The notes under the pieces were generated by a model. It was not told the DNA's origin and made no database searches. It worked only from the letters and a program-made list of their open reading frames with translations. This document shows positions 16,602 to 25,951 of a stretch of DNA of 46,276 nt, piece after piece (positions within the stretch are counted from its first letter, which is position 1; each line of letters starts with the position of its first letter). This DNA is from an uncultured Clostridia bacterium (GTDB lineage Bacteria; Bacillota; Clostridia; Christensenellales; CAG-314), in assembly GCA_947625185.1 (NCBI GenBank), contig CANQNJ010000008.1, forward strand, positions 1 to 46,276, read 5' to 3'. The translations under genes and the position numbers were made by a program.

Positions 16602-17996
16602 TTAAATAATATATTTGTCGCTGTCCGGTTTGGCGGAACGCATTTCTTCCGCCTTTGCCTCGTAGCCTTGACGACCGAACAAGGCATATGCGGCGTCCTT
16701 GCCGCCCTCCACGCCCGGTTGATTGTAAGCGTCTATATTGAGCATCGCGCCCGCATAAGCCGTCTGCATCTGCAACAGATACAGCAGCGCGCCTATATGG
16801 TACGCGTCGACGGTATCCATATATATGGTGTAATTGGCTCTGCCGCGACGGGTAAGATTGTAGCGCGTCGCGTGGAGTTCGTTGGTCATCAATTCGTTAA
16901 GCGTATGACCGCATAAGAAGTTTACGTTGGGAAAATTCTCGCATCCTTGCGGAATAACCCGTTCGCTGCGGAAATTGCCCACTTCGAGGAAAGTTATTAC
17001 TTTGTCAAAAGGTCCCTCGTTGTACAATTGAACCTGACTGTGCTGATCCGTAGCGCCGAGCGCCTTGACCGGCGTCTGTCCCACGTTGACGACGTTGCCG
17101 TTCTTGTCCGACTCCTTGCCCAAGGACTCCGCCCACAACTGCGCATACCAATCGGCGATGTATTTGAGGCTGTCGGCATAGGGCATCATAACACTGATAT
17201 TTTTGCCGTGTTTCATAGAAATATATTGCAACAATGCAAGCGCCAAAGCGGGATTCTTGGCAAAGTACTTGGACTTGCATTTGCGATCCATATCTCTTGC
17301 GCCTTTAAGCATCTTGGATATATCTATGCCCACTACCGCTGCGGGCAAAAGTCCCACGGGACTGAGTTCCGAGAAACGTCCGCCGACGCTCTCCGGTATG
17401 ATAAAGGTCTCGAATCCCTCTTCTTTCGCCAACTTGATAAGGTTGCCCTTGTTCTCGCTTGTGGTTGCGATGATATGTTCGTGCGCCTTGTCGCCGAGCT
17501 TCTGTTTGAGCATATCGTAGATTATGAGATATTGACTCATCGTCTCGCTGGTGGCGCCCGACTTGGTGATCACGTTGAATACCGTCTTCTCCACATTTAT
17601 TACGTCGAAGAGCGCGTTCATACGCTCTGGGTCTACGTTGTCGATAACGTAAAAACGAGGACCTTTGCGCAGTTTCTTGGGCAGCTCGTTGTAATAGTAA
17701 TGTTTAAGCGCTGTGAAAACGGCTATCGGACCTAGCGCGGAACCGCCTATGCCCAATACTACGAAGTTTTCGAACTTCCTGCGTATGCGAGAGGCAGAGG
17801 CTTTTATCTCCTTGACGACATCCGCCTGATCGTACGGACTGTCCATCCAACCCTGCATTCCCCTGCCGCGTCCCGCTTCCACCTGAAAGTGAGCGCTCTG
17901 CGCGAGAATGTCGTGTTCTTTCAACTCGGCATCGGTTATGCCTTGATCTCCCAAGGCGTATTTCATCATATTGTTGTAATTTACCGTGATACTCAT
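16602..17996 (-). CDS. pgi: Glucose-6-phosphate isomerase
   Basis: A 464-residue enzyme that interconverts glucose 6-phosphate and fructose 6-phosphate in glycolysis. It carries VVLGIGGSALGP, the sugar-phosphate loop KSGATSETMSQYL, and GGRFSELSPVGLLPAA, all typical of the shorter bacterial form. The start has GGAG eight bases upstream. It sits between a GH3 glucosidase and hisS, so glucose released by the glucosidase could feed straight into glycolysis after phosphorylation. Confidence 0.96.
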   Translation of the reverse strand: MSITVNYNNMMKYALGDQGITDAELKEHDILAQSAHFQVEAGRGRGMQGWMDSPYDQADVVKEIKASASRIRRKFENFVVLGIGGSALGPIAVFTALKHYYYNELPKKLRKGPRFYVIDNVDPERMNALFDVINVEKTVFNVITKSGATSETMSQYLIIYDMLKQKLGDKAHEHIIATTSENKGNLIKLAKEEGFETFIIPESVGGRFSELSPVGLLPAAVVGIDISKMLKGARDMDRKCKSKYFAKNPALALALLQYISMKHGKNISVMMPYADSLKYIADWYAQLWAESLGKESDKNGNVVNVGQTPVKALGATDQHSQVQLYNEGPFDKVITFLEVGNFRSERVIPQGCENFPNVNFLCGHTLNELMTNELHATRYNLTRRGRANYTIYMDTVDAYHIGALLYLLQMQTAYAGAMLNIDAYNQPGVEGGKDAAYALFGRQGYEAKAEEMRSAKPDSDKYII

Positions 17997-18023
17997 ATTG
18001 TTCTCCTGCTTGTAAAAATATTG

Positions 18024-20435
18024 TCAGTCCGTTTCGTATTTGCCTCGCAATGCGGCAAGCGCCTTTAAGCGCTGTCCGTTGGCGGAATAAAGCAAAAACA
18101 TTACATATTTTGCTTTGACGCCGCCTACGCTCATCATAGATATCAGCGGAGTCGTAAGCGCCTGAGTGTAAGTCATCTTGGCTATCGGGTCGTCCTTGCT
18201 TTTGGTCGGAGAATGTTTGACGCTGTACTTTCCGACATATTTCAACATCCGACGTACTGTTTTGGAATAAGGCGCCATCTCCGAAAGGGTGGACAGCAAA
18301 TTGAACTGTCCGCGGCGCGGAGGCGTATAATTCTGCTTTTGCACGCCGACCAAAGAATAGAATTGCTCTTCGTCCACCGTCCAGGGTTGACTCAATGCCT
18401 GTTGCGGATCTTTCCGTACAGAAGCGCGGCGTTCGTAATACGCGGGGTATTTCTTGCGATCGTTGCCCTTGATCACTTCTCCGTCCACTTCTATAAATTG
18501 ATTGAGAATGATGTGTTCTACGTCTTTGCAAACGGCGATCTTGTATTTGCCTCGCACCGTACGGAACGCGCCGTCGCGATAGATCTGAAAGGCGCGCATG
18601 CCGATATGTACCGTCACGTCTGCGTCGGAGCCGCTTTCGATAAATACCTTTTCGAACCCCGCGAGAACGCGCTTTGGTCTCATTACGCCGCAGTCAAAGC
18701 TGTCCACATACACCTCGACGACTTCGCTAGCGGACATCGGACCGATATTTTTGACGTTTACGGTGACGTCGTAGCCGCAATCGGTCTTTTCTACGCGCAG
18801 AGCGGAATAGCTGAACATAGAATATGACAATCCGTAGCCGAAAGGAAAGCGCACGGGGACGTCAAAAGTATTGTAATAACGATATCCCACGAAAATACTT
18901 TCGCGGTACTCCGCTACGTTTCCGGACATGGCAAAGTAGTTGCAGCAGGGCGTATGCTCGGGGCAAAGCGGATAAGTCTCCGCAAGCCGTCCGCTCGGAG
19001 AAACGTCGCCGAATATCAAGTCAAACGCCGCTTCCGTAACGGCTTCGCCGCCGAGATACATATTAAGCAACGCTTTGACCTGTCCCAACCAAGGCGTCGA
19101 AAAAGGCGCTCCGCCGCACGCGACAAATACAACGTTGGGATTGTGCTGCGTGACGGCATTGAGTACGCTCAACTGACAGTTCGGCAGTTCCATATCCTCG
19201 CGATCGTATCCCTCGCATTCTTTGACATCGGTAAGTCCGCCGAAAAAAAGTACCGTATCGCATTTAAGAGCCAGCTTCGCCGCGTCAAATTCCAACTTCT
19301 CGTCCACGACGTCGCCGACAATCCCGTATCCCTTGGTGTAGGTATACCGAATGCCGTTCTCGTCCAACACTTCGAGGAAAGATCTGCAATTTGCGTTGAC
19401 GTGACTGCTGCCCGATCCTTGAAATCTCGGTTTCTCCGCCAACTCTCCGACAACGAGAACGTGCCTGTCCTTGTGCAAGGGCAATATTCCGTTATTTTTG
19501 AGCAATACGGCGCTGTCCGCCGCCAATCGACGACACAATTTGTGATGCTTGTCATAGTCGACGGTCACGGGCTTGTCGGGCGATTTGCATTTATCCGCCA
19601 AACGCGCTATATCGGCGCAAGCTCTGTCCAGATCCGCCTCGCTTAGTTTGCCGCATTTAATGGCATTTAACGTTTTTCGCTCGTGAAATTTGCCGCCGTC
19701 GGGCATTTCCAGATCCAGACCCGCGCCGTATGCTTCGCCCATATCGTAGCTTGCGCCCCAATCGGAAATAACCGCGCCGTCAAAACCCCATTCGTTGCGC
19801 AGAATATCCGTCAAAAGCCGCTTGTTCTGAGCGCAACTTACGCCGTTTATCTTGTTGTAAGCAGCCATTACGGAATAGGGACGGGCGGACTTAACCACTT
19901 GTTCGAAAGCGGCAAGATATATCTCGCGGAGCGCGCGTTCGTCCACCACGGCGTTGACCGTCATTCGATCCGTTTCCTGCGAGTTGACCGCAAAGTGTTT
20001 GAGCGAACAACCGACGCCCTTTGCCTGCATTGCCTCAACGTAGGAAGTTGCCAATTCTCCTGCGAGCAAAGGATCTTCCGAGAAGTACTCGAAATTGCGT
20101 CCGCACAAAGGACTGCGCTTGATATTTATCCCCGGTCCCAATACGACGGAAACATTCTCGGCAACGGCTTCATCTGCGATAGCCGACGCCACCGCCGCGG
20201 CAGTTTGCCTGTTCCAGGATGAAGCGATAGCCGACGCCGTAGGAAAACACGTCGCCCTGTTGCTGTCGTTTATGCCCTTGTTGACGTCGCCCTGCTTACG
20301 CAGTCCGTGAGGACCGTCGGAAACGGTTACGGTAGGCAGCCCGTTGACGGAGTGCGTATGCCAAGCGCCATTTCCGTGTGTCAGAAGCGCCTTTTGTTCC
20401 ACCGAAAGCCGTTTTACAAAGCTGTCAACATCCAT
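18024..20435 (-). CDS. Glycoside hydrolase family 3 beta-glycosidase
   Basis: An 803-residue enzyme without signal peptide, so it acts on imported oligosaccharides. The N-terminal barrel has SDGPHGLR (39-46), LKHFAVNSQETDR (145-157) and the nucleophile Asp225 in VISDWGAS. An alpha/beta sandwich follows, then a fibronectin III-like domain (YGLSYSMFSYSALRV onward). The last 110 residues are an extension also seen in some clostridial GH3 enzymes. Beta-glucosidase is the commonest activity, but xylosidase or N-acetylglucosaminidase cannot be excluded. It leads the pgi-hisS run. Confidence 0.92.
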   Translation of the reverse strand: MDVDSFVKRLSVEQKALLTHGNGAWHTHSVNGLPTVTVSDGPHGLRKQGDVNKGINDSNRATCFPTASAIASSWNRQTAAAVASAIADEAVAENVSVVLGPGINIKRSPLCGRNFEYFSEDPLLAGELATSYVEAMQAKGVGCSLKHFAVNSQETDRMTVNAVVDERALREIYLAAFEQVVKSARPYSVMAAYNKINGVSCAQNKRLLTDILRNEWGFDGAVISDWGASYDMGEAYGAGLDLEMPDGGKFHERKTLNAIKCGKLSEADLDRACADIARLADKCKSPDKPVTVDYDKHHKLCRRLAADSAVLLKNNGILPLHKDRHVLVVGELAEKPRFQGSGSSHVNANCRSFLEVLDENGIRYTYTKGYGIVGDVVDEKLEFDAAKLALKCDTVLFFGGLTDVKECEGYDREDMELPNCQLSVLNAVTQHNPNVVFVACGGAPFSTPWLGQVKALLNMYLGGEAVTEAAFDLIFGDVSPSGRLAETYPLCPEHTPCCNYFAMSGNVAEYRESIFVGYRYYNTFDVPVRFPFGYGLSYSMFSYSALRVEKTDCGYDVTVNVKNIGPMSASEVVEVYVDSFDCGVMRPKRVLAGFEKVFIESGSDADVTVHIGMRAFQIYRDGAFRTVRGKYKIAVCKDVEHIILNQFIEVDGEVIKGNDRKKYPAYYERRASVRKDPQQALSQPWTVDEEQFYSLVGVQKQNYTPPRRGQFNLLSTLSEMAPYSKTVRRMLKYVGKYSVKHSPTKSKDDPIAKMTYTQALTTPLISMMSVGGVKAKYVMFLLYSANGQRLKALAALRGKYETD

Positions 20436-20895
20436 ATTTCACCCCGTTTTACAGAAAATCCCATGCCGAATTTCGAGCATAATTTATATAAATATCATTT
20501 TAACATAAAATATACCGATTGTGTACTGTTGCACGGTAAAAAATAAAATAAATTTACGTATAGACAAAATTATGCCTTTATCGGATTTTTATATACAACT
20601 TTCGACTTTGCCGCACCGCAACGATCCGAGCCGCAATCCGACGCGACGAAGGACAAAATATAACCGCTTGACAAATCGGTTTTTATTACGGAAACCTTGA
20701 TTTAGCGGGTTTTTTTATGAATTGTGCCGTGGGAACTAAATAAATCACGACATTTTCGCAGCGACTGTCATTATATCGCCGATATCCGACACAATAATGC
20801 TAAAAATATATCAAAATTCAAATACTATGCCTGTAATAGTAGTATGTAAAATGCCAAAAACGCAACTAATCAGCAATAAAATTGACGATTATCCG
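20436..20895. other. Intergenic region without recognised gene
   Basis: An AT-rich upstream region of the GH3 operon (20440-20560) is followed by weak hairpins before T runs (AACCG/CGGTT near 20660-20690). A 22 bp motif at 20822-20843 matches 10815-10836 in 21 of 22 bases. Confidence 0.5.
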
Positions 20896-21366
20896 TCAAG
20901 CGGCGTCTTTAAGCAGACTTTTTATATAGTCGTCGGGAGGCGCTTCCACATAACTGACATAGGGCAATTCGCTGCCGTCGGACGGATACATTTTGACTGT
21001 AAGACGTCGCGTGGAAGAGCGGTACACAATACAATTGAACACAAAACTCGGCGTGTAGCCGTCGCAAGTTACGGCAACTGTCACCGTGCCCCAATTGGCT
21101 ATCGCGTCGTCGTAACAATTGGACAAAGCGTTCAACTGAACGGAGGGAGACATGCCCTTGTTGTCGGTAAAAAAATGTTGGTCGCCTATCATAACCTTGG
21201 CGTTATGCACAGGCAGACCGTCAAGATCTACCACCGTCACCTTCAAATATGTATCTTTCGCCGAGGCTGCGATATCCATTGCGCCGTCGACGGCGGTGAG
21301 TATCAATAACGTCGCCGCGAGAAAGGACAGCGCCACCGCTACACTCTTCAACGTAGTCTTGAACAT
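20896..21366 (-). CDS. Exported protein with carboxypeptidase-regulatory-like domain
   Basis: A 156-residue protein with an N-terminal hydrophobic helix (residues 9-30) that serves as signal or anchor. It continues with DTYLKVTVVDLDGLPVHNAKVMIGD, the typical first strands of a carboxypeptidase-regulatory / Ig-like fold, and FTDNKGMSPSVQL. Such domains are structural parts of envelope proteins. Here it is the only domain. No enzyme motif is seen. No confident promoter or ribosome site decides the start. Confidence 0.7.
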   Translation of the reverse strand: MFKTTLKSVAVALSFLAATLLILTAVDGAMDIAASAKDTYLKVTVVDLDGLPVHNAKVMIGDQHFFTDNKGMSPSVQLNALSNCYDDAIANWGTVTVAVTCDGYTPSFVFNCIVYRSSTRRLTVKMYPSDGSELPYVSYVEAPPDDYIKSLLKDAA

Positions 21367-21510
21367 ACACTATTGTATGCACCCGGCTCATTCGATTAGA
21401 CCGCGACGCAGTTAAATTCAGCATTGCATACAGATACGTTTCCGAATTTCCTTTGCCGCCACCGCACAGATGACATTTGCCGTAAAACCTAAATAGCCCG
21501 ATCGTGCGGA

Positions 21511-21555
21511 CAAAAGAAACCCTCTATCTGAGGCAGTACTGCCGCAAATAGAGGG
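21511..21555 (-). terminator. Terminator of the cysE-degV transcript
   Basis: On the minus strand CCCTCTAT (21548-21555) pairs with ATAGAGGG (21520-21527), with an inner GCAGTACTGC self-pair, and TTTCTTTTG follows. It lies about 170 bp after the DegV stop; the stretch between holds nothing recognised. Confidence 0.65.
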
Positions 21556-21728
21556 AGAAAAACGACTCAATCATATGTTGGAAAAATACCCACACCCCAA
21601 CAATCGCCATAGAGCCTTAAAAAATGCGAAAAAGTTGTCTTGTGCGGAGACATGCGCCGCGAAAGTTTACCTATTAGACGGGGGCAAAGTTTATCTACGA
21701 AATTGTTCGTCAAACAGCTAGACGGCAA

Positions 21729-22583
21729 TCAATGTTTGCCGTCGTTGAAATAAAGTATTCCGATAGTATTGGCTCCGCAATGGGTCGTCACCGTGCTGCC
21801 CGCGGTAGTCTCCAATACCTCATCGAAAATCCCCCAGGATTTGACGGTGGCTATTACCTGTTCCGTTATGCCTTCGTCCATCTTGGTGTGAGTGACGAAC
21901 ACGCGTTTGGGATCGGGATTGGTGATCTTGTCGCGAATACTCTCGCAATACTTGGCAACGCAGCGACGATATCTGCCCATCGGCTTCGACTCTACGCCGA
22001 TAAGACCGTTCTTTACTTCAAGACAGGGCTTTATCGACAGCAGATTGGCGCCGAGATATGCCAACGCGGAACATCTGCCGCCCTTATAAAGAAATTCCAA
22101 CGTGTCCACGATAAAGGAGGACTTGGATTCGTTGCGACGGAGAATGGCGCGATCGAATATTTCCTGCGCGGAAAGTCCTTGCTCCGCCATATCGCAAGCG
22201 TCCAACACCAACAGACCGATACCCGTGCTTAACTGACGGCTGTCCACGACAAATACGTTGGACAACTCTTTTGCAGCGCTTTCCGCATTTGCATAGGAGA
22301 CGGACATATCCGCCGATATGCAGAAATGCACCACCGCGTCGTAACCGTCCGAAAGCAAATGCTCGAAGTATTCCTTGTACTCCTCGGCGCTGCGCGCTCC
22401 CGACTTGGGAAGTTTCTTTGTGTCCTCGTAGTATTTGTAGATATCTTCCGGAGTGATAGTCACGCCGTCAAGGTAATCGTTTTCGCCCAAGCTGACATGC
22501 AGGGGCATCGTGGCTATATTGTATTTTTCAAGCAGTTCCGGCGACAGATCCGCCGTACTGTCGGCGCTTATCCTTATATTCAT
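21729..22583 (-). CDS. DegV-family fatty-acid-binding protein
   Basis: A 284-residue cytoplasmic protein. It opens with RISADSTADLSPELLEKYNI, and has VVDSRQLSTGIGLLVLDAC in the middle, the DegV/FakB pattern in which serines hold the fatty-acid carboxylate. FakB proteins present fatty acids to the kinase FakA; no fakA is in the window. The start at 22583 has a GGAG site. It follows cysE by 22 bp. Confidence 0.93.
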   Translation of the reverse strand: MNIRISADSTADLSPELLEKYNIATMPLHVSLGENDYLDGVTITPEDIYKYYEDTKKLPKSGARSAEEYKEYFEHLLSDGYDAVVHFCISADMSVSYANAESAAKELSNVFVVDSRQLSTGIGLLVLDACDMAEQGLSAQEIFDRAILRRNESKSSFIVDTLEFLYKGGRCSALAYLGANLLSIKPCLEVKNGLIGVESKPMGRYRRCVAKYCESIRDKITNPDPKRVFVTHTKMDEGITEQVIATVKSWGIFDEVLETTAGSTVTTHCGANTIGILYFNDGKH

Positions 22584-22605
22584 AATGATTCTCCTGATTT
22601 GAAAT

Positions 22606-23196
22606 TTAATTATCGTTGCAAACTTTTTGCGCGTCGTTGCAACAATCGTCACGATCCGGACAACGTTCGCAAACCTTCCGCGGCTGTCCTACGTTGACTA
22701 TGCGCCCAACGCCCACGACCGTGCAATCGTCGGGGACGTCTTTAAGTACGACGGAGTTTGCGCCGATTTTTACATTGTTGCCGATGACGATATTGCCCAA
22801 AACTTTGGCGCCGGCGCCCACGACGACGTTGTCGCCCAAAGTCGGATGGCGTTTGCTGTGTTCTTTGCCCGTTCCGCCCAAAGTCGCCCCTTGGTAAATC
22901 GTGCAATTGTCGCCGATAACGGACGTCTCGCCTATCACCACGCCCATTCCGTGATCGATAAAAAGGTTTTTGCCTATGCTCGCTGCGGGATGAATCTCTA
23001 TCCCCGTGCGGAAACGGGTGCAATTCATTATGAAACGAGCCAAAAATTTGAGTTTCAATTTGTAGAAAAAATGCGAGATCCTGTATCCGATGAGCGCGTG
23101 TACTCCCGGGTACAACAAAAATATTTCCAAAGAGTTGCGAGCGGCGGGGTCGCGCTGTTTGATCGATTGAAAGAATCCGTTTTTTTTCTTTTTCAT
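22606..23196 (-). CDS. cysE: Serine O-acetyltransferase with Cys-rich tail
   Basis: A 196-residue left-handed beta-helix enzyme that makes O-acetylserine for cysteine synthesis. The active-site region is [20 protein letters not shown] followed by [20 protein letters not shown] with the catalytic His. Hexapeptide repeats fill the C-terminal half. The N-terminal helical region is short, as in Firmicutes forms. Unusually, the tail after [14 protein letters not shown] is [18 protein letters not shown], with five cysteines. ATG at 23196 is given; a TTG nine bases upstream is possible, and the ribosome site is weak. Confidence 0.92.
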   Translation of the reverse strand: MKKKKNGFFQSIKQRDPAARNSLEIFLLYPGVHALIGYRISHFFYKLKLKFLARFIMNCTRFRTGIEIHPAASIGKNLFIDHGMGVVIGETSVIGDNCTIYQGATLGGTGKEHSKRHPTLGDNVVVGAGAKVLGNIVIGNNVKIGANSVVLKDVPDDCTVVGVGRIVNVGQPRKVCERCPDRDDCCNDAQKVCNDN

Positions 23197-23217
23197 TTTA
23201 CACAAATAAGCTCACGT

Positions 23218-23967
23218 TCAAAGCACCTTTGCCAACATTGCGGTAAGATTCTGAACGTGCGATGCCGTATCGGGATATTTTAGCGCAACATACTTGTATG
23301 CCAGGAATGACACGGATATTATCTTGGGATTTTTGAGATAGAGCGCGTTGACAAAGTATTCCGACGCGGTATTGTACTCCAACATCGCATTCTGACTGAG
23401 GCTGAACTTCAACACCGTCTGACGGATAGCCTCCACCTCGTCCAATATCTGCCGCAGAACGTTGGAATCCACATAAATCTTTTCCGCGCGAAAATATCTT
23501 TCCGCCTGTTCCGTGTACTCGAAGTTAAATCCCTCGGGATCTATGTTGCTGAGCAAAGCTTCTCCCGCTTGCTTAAAGGGTTTAAGCACTTCTTCGGCAA
23601 AACGTTGATAACTGCTGTCGTTATTGCCCGCGTTGTAGTACTCTTTGAGGAAATCGAGGATATTGCGTTTGCCCGTATCCACCTCGGTAAGCAGACACAC
23701 GACAAAAGCAAACAGTCTGTTGCGATCGGCAGGCAGTTTAAGCGAACACTCCACCGTGCCGTCCGAGCGCGTCCAAGTAACGCGTGCGCGGGAAAACTCC
23801 GTCGCATAAGACATCGTCTTGACCGTTTCGGAAAGAACGCGACACAGCGTGGGGGACGCCGCGACGCATTTGAGAACCTGCGCTATATGCTTGTCGATAA
23901 GTATAAGCTTGCCTTCTATAAGCTTATTGACGCTATCTGTAAAATCAGAAATTTCGGTAGTACTCAT
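23218..23967 (-). CDS. Conserved protein of unknown function
   Basis: A 249-residue, mostly helical, soluble protein with no signal peptide or membrane helix. It has a central segment DRNRLFAFVVCLLTEVDTGKRNILDFLKEYY and a C-terminal helical part with LEYNTASEYFVNALYL. No family was recognised. It begins 21 bp before cysE and probably shares its transcript. The ATG at 23967 has TTGGGAT upstream. It is divergent from the DUF4364 gene. Confidence 0.75.
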   Translation of the reverse strand: MSTTEISDFTDSVNKLIEGKLILIDKHIAQVLKCVAASPTLCRVLSETVKTMSYATEFSRARVTWTRSDGTVECSLKLPADRNRLFAFVVCLLTEVDTGKRNILDFLKEYYNAGNNDSSYQRFAEEVLKPFKQAGEALLSNIDPEGFNFEYTEQAERYFRAEKIYVDSNVLRQILDEVEAIRQTVLKFSLSQNAMLEYNTASEYFVNALYLKNPKIISVSFLAYKYVALKYPDTASHVQNLTAMLAKVL

Positions 23968-24092
23968 TGTATATCCCAAGTTTATTTCAAGCTAAGCCTG
24001 TATTTGTCTTGCCGTACAGTTATATATATAATACAGTTTATCACAGTTGATATCTTTTTGGAAGTATTTTTGTGCAAAAACGTTGAAAACTC

Positions 24093-24121
24093 TTGTAGAA
24101 AACCGAGTTTTAGTGTATACT
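24093..24121 (+). promoter_or_regulatory. Promoter of the DUF4364 gene
   Basis: TTGTAG (24093-24098) and TATACT (24116-24121) are separated by 17 bp, 26 bp before the start codon. Confidence 0.65.
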
Positions 24122-24147
24122 TATTGGGTCAACAGAGAGAGGTAACT

Positions 24148-24684
24148 ATGCAAGCAGGTATCACGCAGGATAGCACGCTGAATAAACTGATACTTTTGTT
24201 CGTATTCGACAAGATGGAGACGGCATTGACCGAAGCCACCATTCTCGACCTGTGCAGTTACAAAAACAATTGGATCGACTTTACCAATTGTAAGCAAACT
24301 CTCTACGAAGTCGTACAAAACGGATTTGTCTACAAGAGTACGCCTATGGGCGGCGGAGACGAATTGTACGATCTGACCGCCGAGGGAAGATGGTGCCTGA
24401 AAAACTTCTACACGCGTATCCCGGGCAGCGTACGCCAGATGATTGCCGACGATATCAAGCACAAACGCATCGACTACCGCCGCCGTCAGGATTACGTCGC
24501 AACATACGAAAAATGCCCCGACGGCAGCTATGACGTAACGCTCAAAATAGTTGAACCCACAAAAACCACATTGGAAGTTAAGTTCAACGTGATGACGCGC
24601 AATATCGCAAAGTACATAGAACGCACCTGGGCGGAAAAAGCCCCCGCCGTTTACGGCAAAATTTCCGACACATTGATAGACTAA
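24148..24684 (+). CDS. DUF4364 family protein (winged-helix-like)
   Basis: A 178-residue protein that begins NKLILLFVFDKMETALTEATILDL, the start of a winged-helix-like N-terminal domain found in clostridial DUF4364 proteins. ELYDLTAEGRWCLKNFYTRIP resembles the wing and following helix. The C-terminal half is a beta-rich domain. Role: probably a regulator; the target is unknown. The start has AGAGAGGT before the ATG, and the gene is flanked by its own promoter and terminator. Confidence 0.85.
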   Translation: MQAGITQDSTLNKLILLFVFDKMETALTEATILDLCSYKNNWIDFTNCKQTLYEVVQNGFVYKSTPMGGGDELYDLTAEGRWCLKNFYTRIPGSVRQMIADDIKHKRIDYRRRQDYVATYEKCPDGSYDVTLKIVEPTKTTLEVKFNVMTRNIAKYIERTWAEKAPAVYGKISDTLID

Positions 24685-24712
24685 GCCCCGCACCGCCTGC
24701 GGGCTTTTTTTT
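24684..24712 (+). terminator. Terminator of the DUF4364 gene
   Basis: AGCCCCGCA pairs imperfectly with TGCGGGCT and is followed by nine T. Confidence 0.88.
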
Positions 24713-25142
24713 TGGCACAAAACAGCAGCAAACGTCCGTTGAGAATAAGACAAGGGGCGATACAGACCTGTCCGTCGCTACGATTCTCTCCACTACTCCG
24801 TCCGACGGAGCGCCGCGCCGCTTCTGCGACGATTGACAAAAACGCAAACGAAAAAGGAAACGTAATATTACGCTTCCCTTTATATGCAACTCGAATTTGA
24901 ATTCGTTGTCAGTGCGGATCGGGCACCTGATTCGAATGGAAAAAATTTTGTCATTGGTAAAATGCTGCATTATGCAAAATAAAAGCACTATGTCACTCAA
25001 ATCTGCTCTTATCGAGCATTCGATGTAACTCCTTGTCCGATAGTATTTCTTGTAAAATTTACATATGTATTTTGGTTACCTCAACGACACAAGTTTGCCG
25101 TCCAATTCAAATCCGATAACCCTTGTCCAATAAAATTTTACG
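24713..25142 (-). other. Intergenic region with minus-strand terminator
   Basis: At 24856-24877 GGAAACGTAAT and ATTACGCTTCC form an 11 bp stem with one mismatch; on the minus strand five T follow (24851-24855), so it can end the XRE transcript. Palindromic GAATTTGAATTC lies near 24893. No gene is seen. Confidence 0.6.
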
Positions 25143-25355
25143 TCAATACCAATACTTTTTCTTGCCAAATACAAGTTCGTCTAACGACTTTCCCAAAATA
25201 TCGTGCATCGCAACTAACGTTCCCAAAGATGGTGCCGCATAGCCCTTGACGTACTTGGTAATTTGCGTTCCCGAGACACCGACAGCCGCAGCAATTTCCG
25301 TATTGGTCATTCCTGCCTCTCTTAATGCCGGAATCAGTCCTTTTAATGCCAACAT
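25143..25355 (-). CDS. Small XRE-family helix-turn-helix regulator
   Basis: A 70-residue protein made of one helix-turn-helix domain: TNTEIAAAVGVSGTQITKYVKG is the two-helix motif, followed by the usual SLGTLVAMHDILGKSLDELVFG. The start at 25355 lies eight bases after a GGAGG site; upstream in-frame codons overlap that site. Such small proteins are typical repressors of mobile elements. Its promoter is next to direct repeats that may be its operator. Confidence 0.85.
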   Translation of the reverse strand: MLALKGLIPALREAGMTNTEIAAAVGVSGTQITKYVKGYAAPSLGTLVAMHDILGKSLDELVFGKKKYWY

Positions 25356-25518
25356 CACATTCACCTCCTTTTTCAAGTAATTTTATTTTGTCTTGACAAG
25401 TAGGTTTAGCCGTGATAGAATAATGTCGTGAATTTATCCTAAACGGCTTACATGCTGTCAAAACCTGTGACGAGTAAGATTGGCTTACTTTATGCCATTA
25501 CCACTTGGGCACAGTTTT

Positions 25519-25555
25519 AGTATAGCACCCAATAGGTTGTTAAGTCAACACCCAA
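25519..25555 (-). promoter_or_regulatory. Promoter of the small XRE gene with direct-repeat operator candidate
   Basis: On the minus strand TTGACT (25543-25548) and TATACT (25519-25524) are 18 bp apart. CACCCAA occurs twice, at 25526-25532 and 25549-25555, 23 bp apart, bracketing the -35 box. Confidence 0.7.
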
Positions 25556-25608
25556 ACGGCTGTTTTTAGGTGAACCAACAAGGAATTTTTTTATTTTTGG
25601 GCGAAAAT

Positions 25609-25941
25609 ATGGAGACTAACAAAATCATTGTCGAAAAAATCGACCAATTGTGTAAAGAGCGCAACATATCTCGTGTCATTCTGCAAGATGCACTTGGCTG
25701 GTCGCGAAACACAATTTTTAAGTGGAAAAACGCAATGCCGAGTATCGACAAGGTTTGCAAAGTCGCAGCCTACTTCGGCGTATCCGTAGATTACCTTTGC
25801 GGGCAGAAAGAGGACGGTCCCCTTACTATGACCGGCATTATTTCAGCGCTAAAAGACCTCGGAGTGGACATTTCACAGCTGGATAAACTTACTGCCGAGG
25901 ACGCTAAAATTATTGCAATGATATTAACTAAGAATAAGTAG
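25609..25941 (+). CDS. XRE-family regulator
   Basis: A 110-residue protein with an N-terminal helix-turn-helix (NISRVILQDALGWSRNTIFKWKN, then PSIDKVCKVAAYFGVSVDYLCG). The C-terminal part is a short helical region that ends in DAKIIAMILTKNK, as in phage-type repressors. ATG at 25609 is chosen because the domain begins there; a GTG at 25570 is in frame, and neither has a strong ribosome site. It is divergent from the small XRE gene. Confidence 0.82.
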   Translation: METNKIIVEKIDQLCKERNISRVILQDALGWSRNTIFKWKNAMPSIDKVCKVAAYFGVSVDYLCGQKEDGPLTMTGIISALKDLGVDISQLDKLTAEDAKIIAMILTKNK

Positions 25942-25951
25942 GTGATACACT

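Noticed and set aside
24890..24935. Possible degenerate tRNA (TTCGAAT loop on the minus strand)
   Set aside because: The bases flanking the loop do not form a T-stem and no acceptor or anticodon stem is found.
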